Shown: one piece after another, positions 1 to 9,977 of the stretch
Position numbering within the stretch: position 1 is the stretch's first letter
Layout: each line of letters starts with the position of its first letter
From: an uncultured Dehalococcoidia bacterium
GTDB lineage: Bacteria > Chloroflexota > Dehalococcoidia > Lucifugimonadales > UBA1127
Direction: 5' to 3'
Assembly: GCA_913049785.1 (NCBI GenBank)
Contig: CAJWXP010000004.1
Span: 16,419-80,418 of the forward strand
Length of the DNA stretch: 64,000 nucleotides
Notes under the pieces: generated by a model
Told to the model about the DNA's origin: nothing
Databases searched by the model: none
The model's input: the letters and a program-made list of their open reading frames with translations, nothing else
Position numbers and translations under genes: made by a program

Positions 1-207
1 GCCGATCTCAAGCTGACCAGAGAGGATGATGACGAACTGTCGCTGAGGCGCGGGATGCCAGTCCTGCACAACTCCCGGGGCCCGGGAGCCGTAGCGGATC
101 TGCGTGACATCGATGCCCTTTGTCCACTCCGTCATCTTGTCCAGGTCGACCGCTTCCCATGTGGCTTTGCCGTCGCCACCGATGTACATTCGATAGGTGC
201 TTCCCAC
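1..207 (-). CDS. cupin-like protein, C-terminus cut by window edge
   Basis: 69 open codons from GTG at 207 with RBS GGAGGATACCA; reads VGSTYRMYIGGDGKATWEAVDL...DWHPAPQRQFVIILSGQLEIG, cupin-like. Confidence 0.6.
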   Translation of the reverse strand, partial: MGSTYRMYIGGDGKATWEAVDLDKMTEWTKGIDVTQIRYGSRAPGVVQDWHPAPQRQFVIILSGQLEIG

Positions 208-248
208 TGGTATCCTCCGTAATGTTGTAATGTTTCTAACGAACACAA

Positions 249-289
249 ACTTCCCGGGCACTATCAATCCCATCAAGTACCCGGGAAGT
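249..289. terminator. hairpin ACTTCCCGGG...CCCGGGAAGT between ligB-like gene and cupin gene
   Basis: 10-bp inverted repeat; weak T tract. Confidence 0.45.
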
Positions 290-313
290 CAGCGTAAGTA
301 TGCTAGCTAAATC

Positions 314-1366
314 CTATTCCCAAACGCCACAGGCGCAACCACAACCAGTGCCAGCAGGCGTACGATATCCAGGTTCGTACACCAGAGTCTCCATCTTGGT
401 GCTACCCATAGCGCCAGCAGTAGCTACCCAGTTCATGATCTCAGTGGTGGCCGACTGCAACCGCACCCTCGGCAGAGTGGTGAGGATCTCAGCGTTGGCC
501 TCTTCCATGCCTTTAAGGGCCAGCCGGTCCAACTCCTCGTCCACCACGAAATGGCTTAGGCCGCCTGTGCAGGCGAAGGCGACTGTCTTGTTCGTATCCC
601 ATGCCTCGATCGACTTACGGACGGCTTGGCCAAGAGCGTAAGCACGTCGAGGGCTGATCCAGTTCGGCGGATAGCACGTGTTGATGGTGATAGGCAGAAT
701 CGGCGGTGTCTTTCCACCAAACCATCGGGCTACGGCAAAGCCGTAGGCATGAGGCAGCCCGAATGGCCGCGGTTGTGTTGAACGCGGCTTCTGCAGATAC
801 CAGCCTGCCGGCCCGATGCTGCCGCCGTATTCTTCCTTCATGTAGCGGGAGTGAGCGACATCAAAGTCCTGGTCCATCAAGGATTCGATCACATGGAGTC
901 CCAGTTCGGAGTCCACCGGGTAATCGAATTCCTTGGTGCCATAGGCCAAGGCTGACATCTTTCGAGCCTCACTCATGTCCGGTGTGATCTTTCGAGGCAA
1001 GACCTTCATCGAATCGCCCCAGTACACGTTGATCGACGGCATGTTGTCGTCGAAGAAGAGCTCGCTCTGGTCGTCACCGAACATCACAACGATGTCTGGA
1101 TTGACCGCCTCAAACCGGTCTTGAAGCTTGTTGAGCCCCTGTTGGATGTTCTCAACTCTGCCGGTAAACGTCTCTACATTGGCCAGTTCTGCAAGCCCTG
1201 GGTCAGCAGTCGCAAGAAGCTCCTCATAGCTGACGAGTTCACCATCTGGGGGTCGAACCAGCTCGCTGTTACGCAGGTCGTTCTGTGCGTGGACTGCCCA
1301 CAGTTCACCGGTCAAGCTCATCAGCGGACTGTGAGACGACGCGAAACCACCGACTATCTTTGCCAT
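314..1366 (-). CDS. class III extradiol ring-cleavage dioxygenase, LigB/protocatechuate 4,5-dioxygenase beta-like
   Basis: ORF 314..1381, likely start MAKIVGGFASSHSPLM; HSP, GDDQSELF and GGLSHF motifs. Confidence 0.8.
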   Translation of the reverse strand: MAKIVGGFASSHSPLMSLTGELWAVHAQNDLRNSELVRPPDGELVSYEELLATADPGLAELANVETFTGRVENIQQGLNKLQDRFEAVNPDIVVMFGDDQSELFFDDNMPSINVYWGDSMKVLPRKITPDMSEARKMSALAYGTKEFDYPVDSELGLHVIESLMDQDFDVAHSRYMKEEYGGSIGPAGWYLQKPRSTQPRPFGLPHAYGFAVARWFGGKTPPILPITINTCYPPNWISPRRAYALGQAVRKSIEAWDTNKTVAFACTGGLSHFVVDEELDRLALKGMEEANAEILTTLPRVRLQSATTEIMNWVATAGAMGSTKMETLVYEPGYRTPAGTGCGCACGVWE

Positions 1367-1544
1367 TGTTCCCCTCCTCAATTCCCGTTTTTGAAGCCGC
1401 CTACCTGGTAAATCTAACCGAAAATTCTCTACCCACCTTCTGGAATTTAGGTGGATTGAGCGACAGTATCTGACTCTATTAGGACATCGTCAAGCGAGGT
1501 GTAGAGAGACAAGTGCGAGTCTCCAAGGCGCCGCTGATCTGCTC

Positions 1545-3785
1545 CTAGCCCTGCCGCTTGGCCCGCAACGCACGGTAGACCTTCTCAGCCGTAATGGGCA
1601 GGTCCTTAATGCGCACGCCGACAGCGTCCTCTACGGCGTTGGCTATGGCCGCTGCCACCGGAATGGTGGCGTTCTCGCCGATGCTCTTCACGTTGTATGG
1701 CCCAACGCCGCTCTCCGACTCCACCAGCACCGTACGAAGCTCAGGGATGTCCTTGATGGTAGGTATCTTGTAGTCGCCGAAGGTCAGGGTGGTCACACGA
1801 CCGTCCTCCACGGCGAGCTCCTCCATCAGCGCGTAGCCAATGCCCTGCATAGCGCCGCCGTTGATCTGACCCTGATGGCCTATAGGGTTCACGATCTTGC
1901 CTACATCGTGGGCGGTGGACAGCGTTAGCAGCTTCACCTCGCCGGTCTCAGGATCCACGGACACTTCAGCAACTTGCGCCACGTAGGCCGTGACGGGCGG
2001 GAGGCTGGCGTCCTGGAACTCTGCCTGGCCCGTCACGGAGTGGCCTGCCTTCTGCAGCAGCTCGTACCAGGAATGGTTCTCCCCGGTGTCGCGGTTGCGC
2101 ACAGCGCCATCGGTGTAGGTGAGTCGGTCTTCGGGAACGCCAAGTTGCTGCGCTGCGGTCTTCAGCAGCTCGGACTTGACCTCCTGGGCCGCTGCGTAAG
2201 CCACCTGGGTGCCGATGCGCGTCACGCGGCTGCCACCGACGCCAGAATCGAAGTCTACGGTGCCGGTGCGCCAAATCTCGAGCCCTATGTGCTCGATGGA
2301 GATGCCCAGCTCCTCGCCTACGACCTGCATCTCCAGGGTGTAGGTACCGGTACCCTGCTCAAACACAGGGGTGCTGAGGAGCACAGAGCCGTCAGGGTTC
2401 ATCGTGATCGCTGCCGTTGACTGACCGCCACCGGGAGGCCTGTCCCCGAGTGCTATGCCCCTGCCGATGTTTGGTGCCTTGGGCTTGCCGTACTCGCCGG
2501 TCTCAACAGCAGCTTCCATGGTCTCCCTGATGTTGATGCCCTGGAAGGTGTGGCCAAGGCCGTCCTCCTCACCAGCGCGGACGACGTTCATACGTCGCAC
2601 TTCCAGCGGGTCCATTCCTAGCTCCCGGGCCACCAAGTCCATCTGCGATTCCATGACAAAGGCCGCCTGGGGCTCTCCCGGGCCTCTCATGTGGCCGCAG
2701 GGGATGTTGTTCGTGTAGACCTGGATGCCCTCGACTTTGACGTTGGGAGTCCGGTAGGGGCCACATGCGTGGGAGAAGCCCATCAGGTTCACGCCGGGCT
2801 TGTATGCACCGTATGCGCCGCTATCGAAGATGCCGCGAACGTGGTGGGCCACCATTGTGCCATCGCGCTTCACGCCGGTCCTCACATACATCGTCGATGC
2901 GTGGCGAGGGTTGGCAGCCATGAACTCATCAACGTAGTCCATGACCATCTTCACCGGGCGTTCACTGTGCTTGGCCAGGTAGTAGCAGAGGGGTATCTCC
3001 ATTGGAGAGCCTTTGCCGCCGAAGTCGCCGCCGATCGTGGCGAAGTTAACCTGGAACCTGTCCTGAGGGAGTTCCGAAAAGTCTGACATCTGCTGTCGGA
3101 GGCTGTAGGGAGCCTTGTTGGACGCCCATATCTGAGCTACGCCGTCCTCGTCTATCCAGACCACGCACGAGTGCGATTCCAAGTATGCCTGGTGCTGTCG
3201 AGGCGTGGTGAAGGTATTCTCAACGATGACATCGGCCTCTGCAAACCCCGCCTCGATGTCGCCCTTGCCCCAGGTGCTGTGGATGAACACGTTTGATGGC
3301 TTCTCCGGTGGCTGCGGGTAGCCCACGTAGCTCACCATGTCCGGATGGATGAACGGCGCGCCGTCCTTCATAGCCTCAAGAGGGTCTAGCTGCGCGGGAA
3401 GCTCTTCGTACTCGATTTCTATGAGGTCGATAGCCGCTTGGGCGATGTCCTCGTCGTCGGCAGCAACGGCTGCGACACGTTCGCCGGCGAAACGCACGTG
3501 ATCCCAGGCCAGGATCGGCACATCGCGGAGACGTCGCCCGTACAGGATGCCTCGAACGTCGTTGCCGGTCAGCACGACGTGGACGCCCGGCAACGCCTTC
3601 GCCGCAGTCGTATCGATGCTCACGATGCGAGCGTGGGGATACGGGCTTCTGAGCGACTTGCCCCACAGGGTGCCCGGAAGGTTGATGTCAGCGGAATACC
3701 TGGCCTTGCCGGTGACCTTCTCCGGGCCATCGACCCGGGCGAGAGGCTGGCCGAATACCTGGCCGAATGCGCTTGGCGTCGTCAT
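1545..3785 (-). CDS. xanthine dehydrogenase/CoxL-family molybdopterin-binding large subunit
   Basis: MTTPSAFGQVFGQPLARVDGPEKVTGKARYSADI..., HMRGPGEPQAAFVMES, KSIGE; RBS AAGGGG. Confidence 0.9.
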   Translation of the reverse strand: MTTPSAFGQVFGQPLARVDGPEKVTGKARYSADINLPGTLWGKSLRSPYPHARIVSIDTTAAKALPGVHVVLTGNDVRGILYGRRLRDVPILAWDHVRFAGERVAAVAADDEDIAQAAIDLIEIEYEELPAQLDPLEAMKDGAPFIHPDMVSYVGYPQPPEKPSNVFIHSTWGKGDIEAGFAEADVIVENTFTTPRQHQAYLESHSCVVWIDEDGVAQIWASNKAPYSLRQQMSDFSELPQDRFQVNFATIGGDFGGKGSPMEIPLCYYLAKHSERPVKMVMDYVDEFMAANPRHASTMYVRTGVKRDGTMVAHHVRGIFDSGAYGAYKPGVNLMGFSHACGPYRTPNVKVEGIQVYTNNIPCGHMRGPGEPQAAFVMESQMDLVARELGMDPLEVRRMNVVRAGEEDGLGHTFQGINIRETMEAAVETGEYGKPKAPNIGRGIALGDRPPGGGQSTAAITMNPDGSVLLSTPVFEQGTGTYTLEMQVVGEELGISIEHIGLEIWRTGTVDFDSGVGGSRVTRIGTQVAYAAAQEVKSELLKTAAQQLGVPEDRLTYTDGAVRNRDTGENHSWYELLQKAGHSVTGQAEFQDASLPPVTAYVAQVAEVSVDPETGEVKLLTLSTAHDVGKIVNPIGHQGQINGGAMQGIGYALMEELAVEDGRVTTLTFGDYKIPTIKDIPELRTVLVESESGVGPYNVKSIGENATIPVAAAIANAVEDAVGVRIKDLPITAEKVYRALRAKRQG

Positions 3786-3866
3786 AGCTGTTCCCCTTGT
3801 CAGCAAAGGCGTCCTAGGCTACCATTCTCGAAACTTTGCGCCCCAGAACTTGGCGAAGGATACCAG

Positions 3867-4340
3867 ATGACTACAGCCGATGCACTCTACACGGTCAACG
3901 TGACGATCAACGGTCAGCCCCACGAGGTCAAGGTGCCTGCAAGGAGGACGCTGGTGGACCTGCTGCGGTACGACCTGGATATGACCGGCACCAAGGAAAC
4001 GTGCAGCGTAGGCGTCTGTGGCGCATGCACCGTTCTCATCGATGGCGAGATCGCAGCGTCGTGCATCACCCTTGCCGTGCAGGCTGACGGCGCAAACATC
4101 ACGACCATCGAGGGTGTGGCGAACGGCGAAGCCCTTCACCCGTTGCAGCAGAGCTTCATCGACCACGGTGGGTTTCAGTGCGGCATCTGCACATCGGGAC
4201 AGATCGTAGCAGCGAAGTCGCTTCTGGACAGCAACCCATCGCCCACAGAGGACGAGGTCAAGGAATGGATGATGGGCAACCTGTGTCGCTGCACGGGCTA
4301 CTACCAGATCATGGAGTCCATCCTGAAGGCGAGCAAGTAG
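3867..4340 (+). CDS. (2Fe-2S)-binding small subunit, CoxS-like
   Basis: CSVGVCGACTVLIDG and CGICTSGQ...NLCRCTGYYQI; start MTTADALYT inside ORF 3438..4340. Confidence 0.92.
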   Translation: MTTADALYTVNVTINGQPHEVKVPARRTLVDLLRYDLDMTGTKETCSVGVCGACTVLIDGEIAASCITLAVQADGANITTIEGVANGEALHPLQQSFIDHGGFQCGICTSGQIVAAKSLLDSNPSPTEDEVKEWMMGNLCRCTGYYQIMESILKASK

Positions 4341-4341
4341 G

Positions 4342-5199
4342 ATGAGAGACTTCATCTACCACGCACCGACAACCATCGACGAGGCGCTTGCCCTGCTGGA
4401 TGAGCACGGCGAGGACGCTCGACCCATCGCCGGCGGCACCGCAATGGTGAACCTGTTGAAGCAGAACATGGTGCTGGCAGACCACCTGGTGGGCCTGGGC
4501 AAACTCCCGGGCCTCCGAGGGGTCTCACAGACCAACGGCAGCCTCCACATCGGCGCGCTGTCTCGACACCGGGAGGTGGAGCTCAGCCCGGAAGTACTAG
4601 CCCACTCCCCGCTGCTGGCCGAGGCGTACAGCAAAGTAGCTACCGTACGGGTGCGTAACATGGCAACGGTTGGCGGTGGGTTGACCCACGCCGATCCTGC
4701 CCAGGACCCGCCACCTTCGTTGATGGTGCTGGACGCTCATGTTGTGCTGACTTCCTCCAAGGGCACCCGGGAACTCCCGGTCAGCGACCTTTTCGTCGAC
4801 TACTATGAGTCGGCACTGGAGCCTGGAGAGCTGCTGACCGAGCTGGTCGTCCCGCAGTCTCCCAAGGGGGCCAAGACGGTCTACTTGAAGTTCCTACCAC
4901 GCACGGAGGACGACTACGCCACCGTGTCGGTTGCGGCTTTAGCAACGGTGGAGAACGGCATCTGCCAGGATATTCGAGTCGCCCTGGGCGCAGTCGGACC
5001 GACGCCGATTCGCGCTACGGCCGTTGAAGCTGCACTCAAGGGCCAACAGGTGACGCCGGACGCTGTTCGCGCTGCCGCCGATGCCGTAGCCGACCAGGTT
5101 GACCCACTGACCGACTTCCGTGGTTCTGACGACTACAAGCGGGACATGGCCGTGGTGTTCACCCGGCGGGCGTTGGAGCAAGTCTTGTTAGCATCGTGA
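4342..5199 (+). CDS. FAD-binding medium subunit, CoxM-like
   Basis: MRDFIYHAPTTIDEALALLDEHGEDARPIAGGT..., ATVGGGLTHADPAQD. Confidence 0.9.
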   Translation: MRDFIYHAPTTIDEALALLDEHGEDARPIAGGTAMVNLLKQNMVLADHLVGLGKLPGLRGVSQTNGSLHIGALSRHREVELSPEVLAHSPLLAEAYSKVATVRVRNMATVGGGLTHADPAQDPPPSLMVLDAHVVLTSSKGTRELPVSDLFVDYYESALEPGELLTELVVPQSPKGAKTVYLKFLPRTEDDYATVSVAALATVENGICQDIRVALGAVGPTPIRATAVEAALKGQQVTPDAVRAAADAVADQVDPLTDFRGSDDYKRDMAVVFTRRALEQVLLAS

Positions 5200-5645
5200 A
5201 GTTTGAATTCGACGTAGTTATAGACGCCCCCCCGGACCGGGTCTGGGCGATTCTCTCTGACATTCCCCTGGCATCCTCAATGATGCCGGGCGTCCAAGAC
5301 GTTACGCTGCATCCGGACGGCACTTATACCGGCAAGGTACGCATACGAGTCGGGCCTATCGGGTTTAACCTGGCTGGCGAAGTCACAGTGAGTGAGGACA
5401 GGGACGCGGGGAAGTGGTCGATGACATCGCAGGCGCAAGACCCGCGCATCGGTGGCGGTGTGACCTCCACAGTAGAGACGATCATCACTGAGCCATCGCC
5501 CGGGAACACCCGGATGCAGGTCAATGCGGACGTTCAGTTCTCCGGCAGGTTGGGGCAGTTGGGTCAGCCGCTGATCAAGAAGAAGGCTGACTCCATGGTC
5601 AAGGAGTTCACTGAGAACCTCAAGAAGGCCGCCACCCAGGGCTAG
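5196..5645 (+). CDS. SRPBCC family protein, CoxG-like
   Basis: MKFEFDVVIDAPPDRVWAILSDIPLASSMMPGVQDV...; 4-bp overlap with CoxM. Confidence 0.85.
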   Translation: MKFEFDVVIDAPPDRVWAILSDIPLASSMMPGVQDVTLHPDGTYTGKVRIRVGPIGFNLAGEVTVSEDRDAGKWSMTSQAQDPRIGGGVTSTVETIITEPSPGNTRMQVNADVQFSGRLGQLGQPLIKKKADSMVKEFTENLKKAATQG

Positions 5646-5675
5646 GCCCTGGACCCACATGCCTGACGGTTACCC
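5636..5675 (+). repeat. stop-centred palindromic repeat, copy A
   Basis: CCAGGGC-TAG-GCCCTGGACCCACATGCCTGACGGTTACC; TAG is the coxG stop. Confidence 0.75.
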
Positions 5676-5766
5676 AACCAGTAACTAGGGACGACCGTAC
5701 AATCGGGGCCAACCGGCAGGGTTGTCATTCTGAGGCGTCGTAGGTGTGCCACCAATTCCAGCTACT

Positions 5767-6129
5767 CTAACTGCGCACAGCGTCCAATATGGCGCGGCCT
5801 GTGGCTTCCCACATGGTGTCGCCGAAGCCTTTGCCCTCTTCCAACTTGTCATCGCCCTGGCGAGAGGTGCGTACGTAAAACACGGTTAGGGGTTCACTAT
5901 TCCTGCGGGGTTTTGCCCCGGGTGAATAGAACTCAAAGGCCCAATCGTCAACCATCATACGGTGCGCCAACGTCGACCACGCCACCGGGTCTGTACTAAA
6001 CTGCGGTGGCGGTGTTGGCTGGAACTCAGTGTTGCTTACCAGTGCCCACATCCAGGGCTTATCGTGAATGATCCGCTCGTAGATGACCTCATCCATGTTG
6101 GGGCCCGCAGGCATGCCACTGTCAGCCAT
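5767..6129 (-). CDS. hypothetical protein
   Basis: start MADSGMPAGPNMDE with AGGAG RBS. Confidence 0.65.
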   Translation of the reverse strand: MADSGMPAGPNMDEVIYERIIHDKPWMWALVSNTEFQPTPPPQFSTDPVAWSTLAHRMMVDDWAFEFYSPGAKPRRNSEPLTVFYVRTSRQGDDKLEEGKGFGDTMWEATGRAILDAVRS

Positions 6130-6270
6130 ATTCACTCCTAACGCAGCCCGCAGCATAGCAAGCCGGTTAGCCGTTCGCAAGGTAATATGTCGTTGACACC
6201 CATCCGATGCCCTTATAGACTGCGAGTGTAGGTAAAGTCCCGATATTTCGGGATAAAACGGAGGTTAGGT

Positions 6271-7593
6271 ATGCTTTCACAAGCTGATAACGATACGCTG
6301 ACTCAGGTAGGCCCAGGAACGACGATGGGCGAGTTGATGCGGCAGTACTGGATCCCCGCAATCATGTCCAGCGAACTCGAGGGCCCCGATAGCGACCCGG
6401 TGCGGGTACGATTGCTGGGCGAGGACTTGATCGCCTTCCGGGACACCAACGGCAGCGTGGGCATCGTTGATAACTACTGTCCACACCGACGCGCCAGCCT
6501 GTTCTTCGGTCGGAACGAGGAGAGCGGTCTCCGTTGCGTCTACCACGGGTGGAAGTTCGATGTGAACGGCGACTGTGTGGACATGCCATCGGAGCCAGCA
6601 GAGAGCAACTTCAAGGACAAGGTGAAGATCAAGGCCTATCGGTGCGAAGAACGCAACGGCATCGTCTGGACGTACATGGGGCCCCGCGAGACACCCCCGG
6701 CCTTGTCCAACCTAGAAGCCAATATGCGCCCTGACCGGGACTACACCGTTTCCACCATTCTTCGGAACTGCAACTGGATGCAGGCCCTTGAAGGTGATAT
6801 CGATACCGCCCACCTGGGATTCCTGCACCTTGGCAGTGCAGACCCCAAGGCGCTTGTACCAGGTTCTACCGACTACTACACCGTGAACGTGCGACACCCC
6901 AAGTACAACGTGATGGACACGGACTACGGCGTCACCTACGCAGCGTTCCGGCCAGCCGAGGAGGACTCTACCTACTGGCGTTTCGCAAACTACCTGCTAC
7001 CCTTCTACACTCAGATTCCTACTGGCAAGCTGGGTCTGATGGTACGTTTCCGGGCATGGGTGCCCATCGACGATACCCATACGATGTTCTGGAGCGTCAA
7101 TGCTACTGCGCCAGAAGTGCAGGGCGGCGGTAGGCGAACAGACAAGAACGGCAAGCTCGTTGGCGGCAGCGCAGGCCAGACAGACTATCTGCCGAACCAA
7201 ACGGGTTGGCTTGGACGATGGAACCTGGCAGCCGATGCGGGCAACGACTACAAGATCGACCGTGAGGCCCAGAAGAAGAACGAGATATACACAGGCATCA
7301 CCGGGATCTTCCTTCAGGATCAAGCGGTCACTGAGAGTATGGGTGCCATTGGAGACCGGTCTCAGGAGCACCTCGGGACCAGCGACTCCATGATCATAAA
7401 GTCGAGGCGTCGTGCGCTTAACGCGGCCAGGGCCCTTCAGGAAGGGATAACACCTCCAGGAGTGGACGATCCGAAGGTCTTCAGCGTCCGCACCGGCGAT
7501 GTGATCCTGCCCAAAGGCGTCGACTGGCTAGAGGGCACCGCCCACCTGCGGGAGGCCTTTGTGGAGCACCCGCAGTTAATGCCGAAGTCATAG
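6271..7593 (+). CDS. Rieske aromatic ring-hydroxylating oxygenase alpha subunit (paralog 1)
   Basis: CPHRRASLFFGRNEESGLRCVYHGWKF Rieske site and EGDIDTAHLGFLH mononuclear iron site. Confidence 0.93.
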   Translation: MLSQADNDTLTQVGPGTTMGELMRQYWIPAIMSSELEGPDSDPVRVRLLGEDLIAFRDTNGSVGIVDNYCPHRRASLFFGRNEESGLRCVYHGWKFDVNGDCVDMPSEPAESNFKDKVKIKAYRCEERNGIVWTYMGPRETPPALSNLEANMRPDRDYTVSTILRNCNWMQALEGDIDTAHLGFLHLGSADPKALVPGSTDYYTVNVRHPKYNVMDTDYGVTYAAFRPAEEDSTYWRFANYLLPFYTQIPTGKLGLMVRFRAWVPIDDTHTMFWSVNATAPEVQGGGRRTDKNGKLVGGSAGQTDYLPNQTGWLGRWNLAADAGNDYKIDREAQKKNEIYTGITGIFLQDQAVTESMGAIGDRSQEHLGTSDSMIIKSRRRALNAARALQEGITPPGVDDPKVFSVRTGDVILPKGVDWLEGTAHLREAFVEHPQLMPKS

Positions 7594-7616
7594 CATTTCA
7601 TCGATGTCAGAAGGAG

Positions 7617-7643
7617 GAGCCTCTTGGTGTAGACCGGAGGCTC
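7617..7643 (+). terminator. rho-independent terminator
   Basis: GAGCCTC...GAGGCTCTTTCTTATTCT after Rieske 1. Confidence 0.6.
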
Positions 7644-7745
7644 TTTCTTATTCTACTGCTCACTGTCACCCGGTAATCTAAATATCTTTGTGGTAGAGTG
7701 GCGAGGAATTTTGAACTTGATAAACAATGTGCCCAAGGAGTGAAG

Positions 7746-8516
7746 ATGGCAGAGATTGACGACGTTCGATACGAGGTAGCTGTGGCCAATCGTGTGCTCT
7801 CAGAAGTAGGTCTGGCTACGGGGGTGCTAGCATCGCTGGGGCACGCCAGCATGAGAGTGCCTGGTGAGCAGGAGAAGTTCGTGGTTAAGGGGCGCGGCTA
7901 CGAGATCGACGCCCTGGCGTTGATGCAGCCCAAGGACATGGTCACCTGCGACCTTGAAGGCAACTGGATCGATGGCCCACCAGGCTCGTCCCAGTGCTTT
8001 GAGATCAAAATGCACTCAGCTATCTACAAGGAACACCCGGAAGTGGACTCCATCGTCCACGTCCACCCCAGATACACGACGATGATGTCTGTGTTGGAGA
8101 GGACGCTTGTGCCTATGTGCAACGAGGGCATCCACCTGGTGCGGACACCGCTGCCAGTCTATCCCCACAGCAAGCTCATCCTGACGGAAGAGGACGGTCA
8201 GAGCGTTGCCAGCACCATCGGCGACTCCCAGGCGGCGCTTCTCCGGGGTCACGGCGCCGTGACTACGGGGACCAGCCTAGAACAGTCCGTGATGAACATG
8301 CTCCAGCTAGAGGAGCAGGCCAAGATGAACTGGTACGCCTACTGTGCCGCCGGGCCCGACTACAAAGGTATCCCGGAGGCGGACATCGTAGAGGCCGATG
8401 CCCAGCCGACGTTGGCTGATCTGCCACATTTCGCAGGAGGGCCGCGGGCTACAGGGAATGCAGGCCCCGGTGGCGCATGGAAGTATTACACTCACCTAGT
8501 AAGCAAAGATTTGTAG
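7746..8516 (+). CDS. class II aldolase/adducin family protein (paralog 1)
   Basis: start MAEIDDVRYEV after AAGGAG; HVHPRYTT, LLRGHGAVTTG. Confidence 0.88.
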   Translation: MAEIDDVRYEVAVANRVLSEVGLATGVLASLGHASMRVPGEQEKFVVKGRGYEIDALALMQPKDMVTCDLEGNWIDGPPGSSQCFEIKMHSAIYKEHPEVDSIVHVHPRYTTMMSVLERTLVPMCNEGIHLVRTPLPVYPHSKLILTEEDGQSVASTIGDSQAALLRGHGAVTTGTSLEQSVMNMLQLEEQAKMNWYAYCAAGPDYKGIPEADIVEADAQPTLADLPHFAGGPRATGNAGPGGAWKYYTHLVSKDL

Positions 8517-8577
8517 TTGTATGTAGTTTTATCGTAGTATGCTAATTCCATAGCTAATCAAGCAGGGGAGGCAGCGC

Positions 8578-9861
8578 TTGGCACAGACCCAAAACGAGCG
8601 TGACGCAGAAGACGCCACAGAAGTCGCCCCACCAGCCGCGCCGAGATGGCAGCAGGCGTTAGGCTCGTTACGTTACAGAGATTACCGTCTAGTATGGATG
8701 ACCTCCATTCTATCGAGCGGTGCGCGATGGATCCAGCAGATTTCGCTGGGATGGCTGGCCTTTGACCTTACGGGCTCGCCTGTACTACTTGGCTCCATCA
8801 TCTTTGTGTATCAAGCGCCATCCGTCGTGCTATCGCCACTCGTCGGCGTACTCGTCGATAGAGTGGACCGTCGGCAGCTCCTCATCGTCAGTCAGCTAGC
8901 TATGGCCGTCATGGCTGTGCTGCTAGCAGTAGACATCGCCCTAGGGTATGTGGAGACGTGGCACCTCTACGTTTTTGCGGCGATCAGCGGGGTGGAGAGC
9001 ACCATCATCCACGTGGTGCGACAGGCGTTGATCCCCTCCGTGGTGCCCCGGGAGGCGTTGATGAACGCCATAGCCCTGAACTCGGCTGCATTGACCAGCA
9101 CGCGCATATTCGGGCCTGCACTGGCGGGGCTGCTCATCGTTGCCCTTGGGGTGGAAGGCAACTTCATTCTGCAGGCCGTGTTGCTGACAGGAGTAGCGAT
9201 AGCAGCGTTCCCGCTACGCATCACACCACCGGAGAGGGAGAGTGGCGAGCATGCTGGTGGTGGTGGCCTCTGGCAAGAGATCGCCGCGGGGCTGCGCTTC
9301 ATCTGGGGCATCGGAACCCTACGTGTGTTGTTCATTGTGCAGTTCATCATGATGTTCGTAGCTATGCCCTTCTCCAACTTCCTTCCGGTGTGGGCGGCAG
9401 ACGTGCTGGCTTTGGACGCAGACGGACTGGGAATCCTCTACTCTGCAGCGGGCATAGGCGCGCTGATCGGCACGATGACCCTGGCTACGGCCGGGAACGT
9501 CCAACGCAAGGGGCTCCTGCTGTTTGCGGTGTCCGTAGGTATGGCGTTGGCGTTGCTGGGACTGGGCGCATCATCTGTGCTACCGGCCTCCCTTGTCTTC
9601 CTGGCGCTGCTGGGCGCGATGCAGTCTGTCTTCTTCGCGGTGAACATGACGTTGGTGCAGAGTCGCGTCCCAGATGGACTGCAGGGGCGTGTCATGAGCA
9701 TCTACAACGTAGGGCATGGCATGATCGCGATGGGTACCCTCACCATGGGCTTCCTGGTAGCTGGATGGGGAGTCCAAACTATCGTAGCTGGCATGGGCAT
9801 AATCGTCATCGCTCTGGTTGTCGTGTGCTTCGTCTCGGTGCCCTCGCTGCGGCGCGTGTAG
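8578..9861 (+). CDS. MFS transporter
   Basis: TTG start with GGGGAGG; about 12 hydrophobic segments, DRVDRRQLL loop. Confidence 0.88.
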   Translation: MAQTQNERDAEDATEVAPPAAPRWQQALGSLRYRDYRLVWMTSILSSGARWIQQISLGWLAFDLTGSPVLLGSIIFVYQAPSVVLSPLVGVLVDRVDRRQLLIVSQLAMAVMAVLLAVDIALGYVETWHLYVFAAISGVESTIIHVVRQALIPSVVPREALMNAIALNSAALTSTRIFGPALAGLLIVALGVEGNFILQAVLLTGVAIAAFPLRITPPERESGEHAGGGGLWQEIAAGLRFIWGIGTLRVLFIVQFIMMFVAMPFSNFLPVWAADVLALDADGLGILYSAAGIGALIGTMTLATAGNVQRKGLLLFAVSVGMALALLGLGASSVLPASLVFLALLGAMQSVFFAVNMTLVQSRVPDGLQGRVMSIYNVGHGMIAMGTLTMGFLVAGWGVQTIVAGMGIIVIALVVVCFVSVPSLRRV

Positions 9862-9977
9862 AACATCGTGCTGGCCAGACCGTGACGCCCATGGGCGCGT
9901 GGTGTACACTTCACCCTGCTCTTATTTGAGACACCTGCGTAGTCTTTCTATAGCTACGACATCGACAGGAGGCAACT

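Noticed and set aside
3438-3866. N-terminal extension of the CoxS ORF
   Set aside because: Antisense to CoxL; the conserved start is MTTADALYT at 3867.
8958-9929. 323-aa + strand ORF overlapping the MFS gene
   Set aside because: Shadow frame of 8578..9861; low-complexity Arg/His/Gly composition and no recognisable family.
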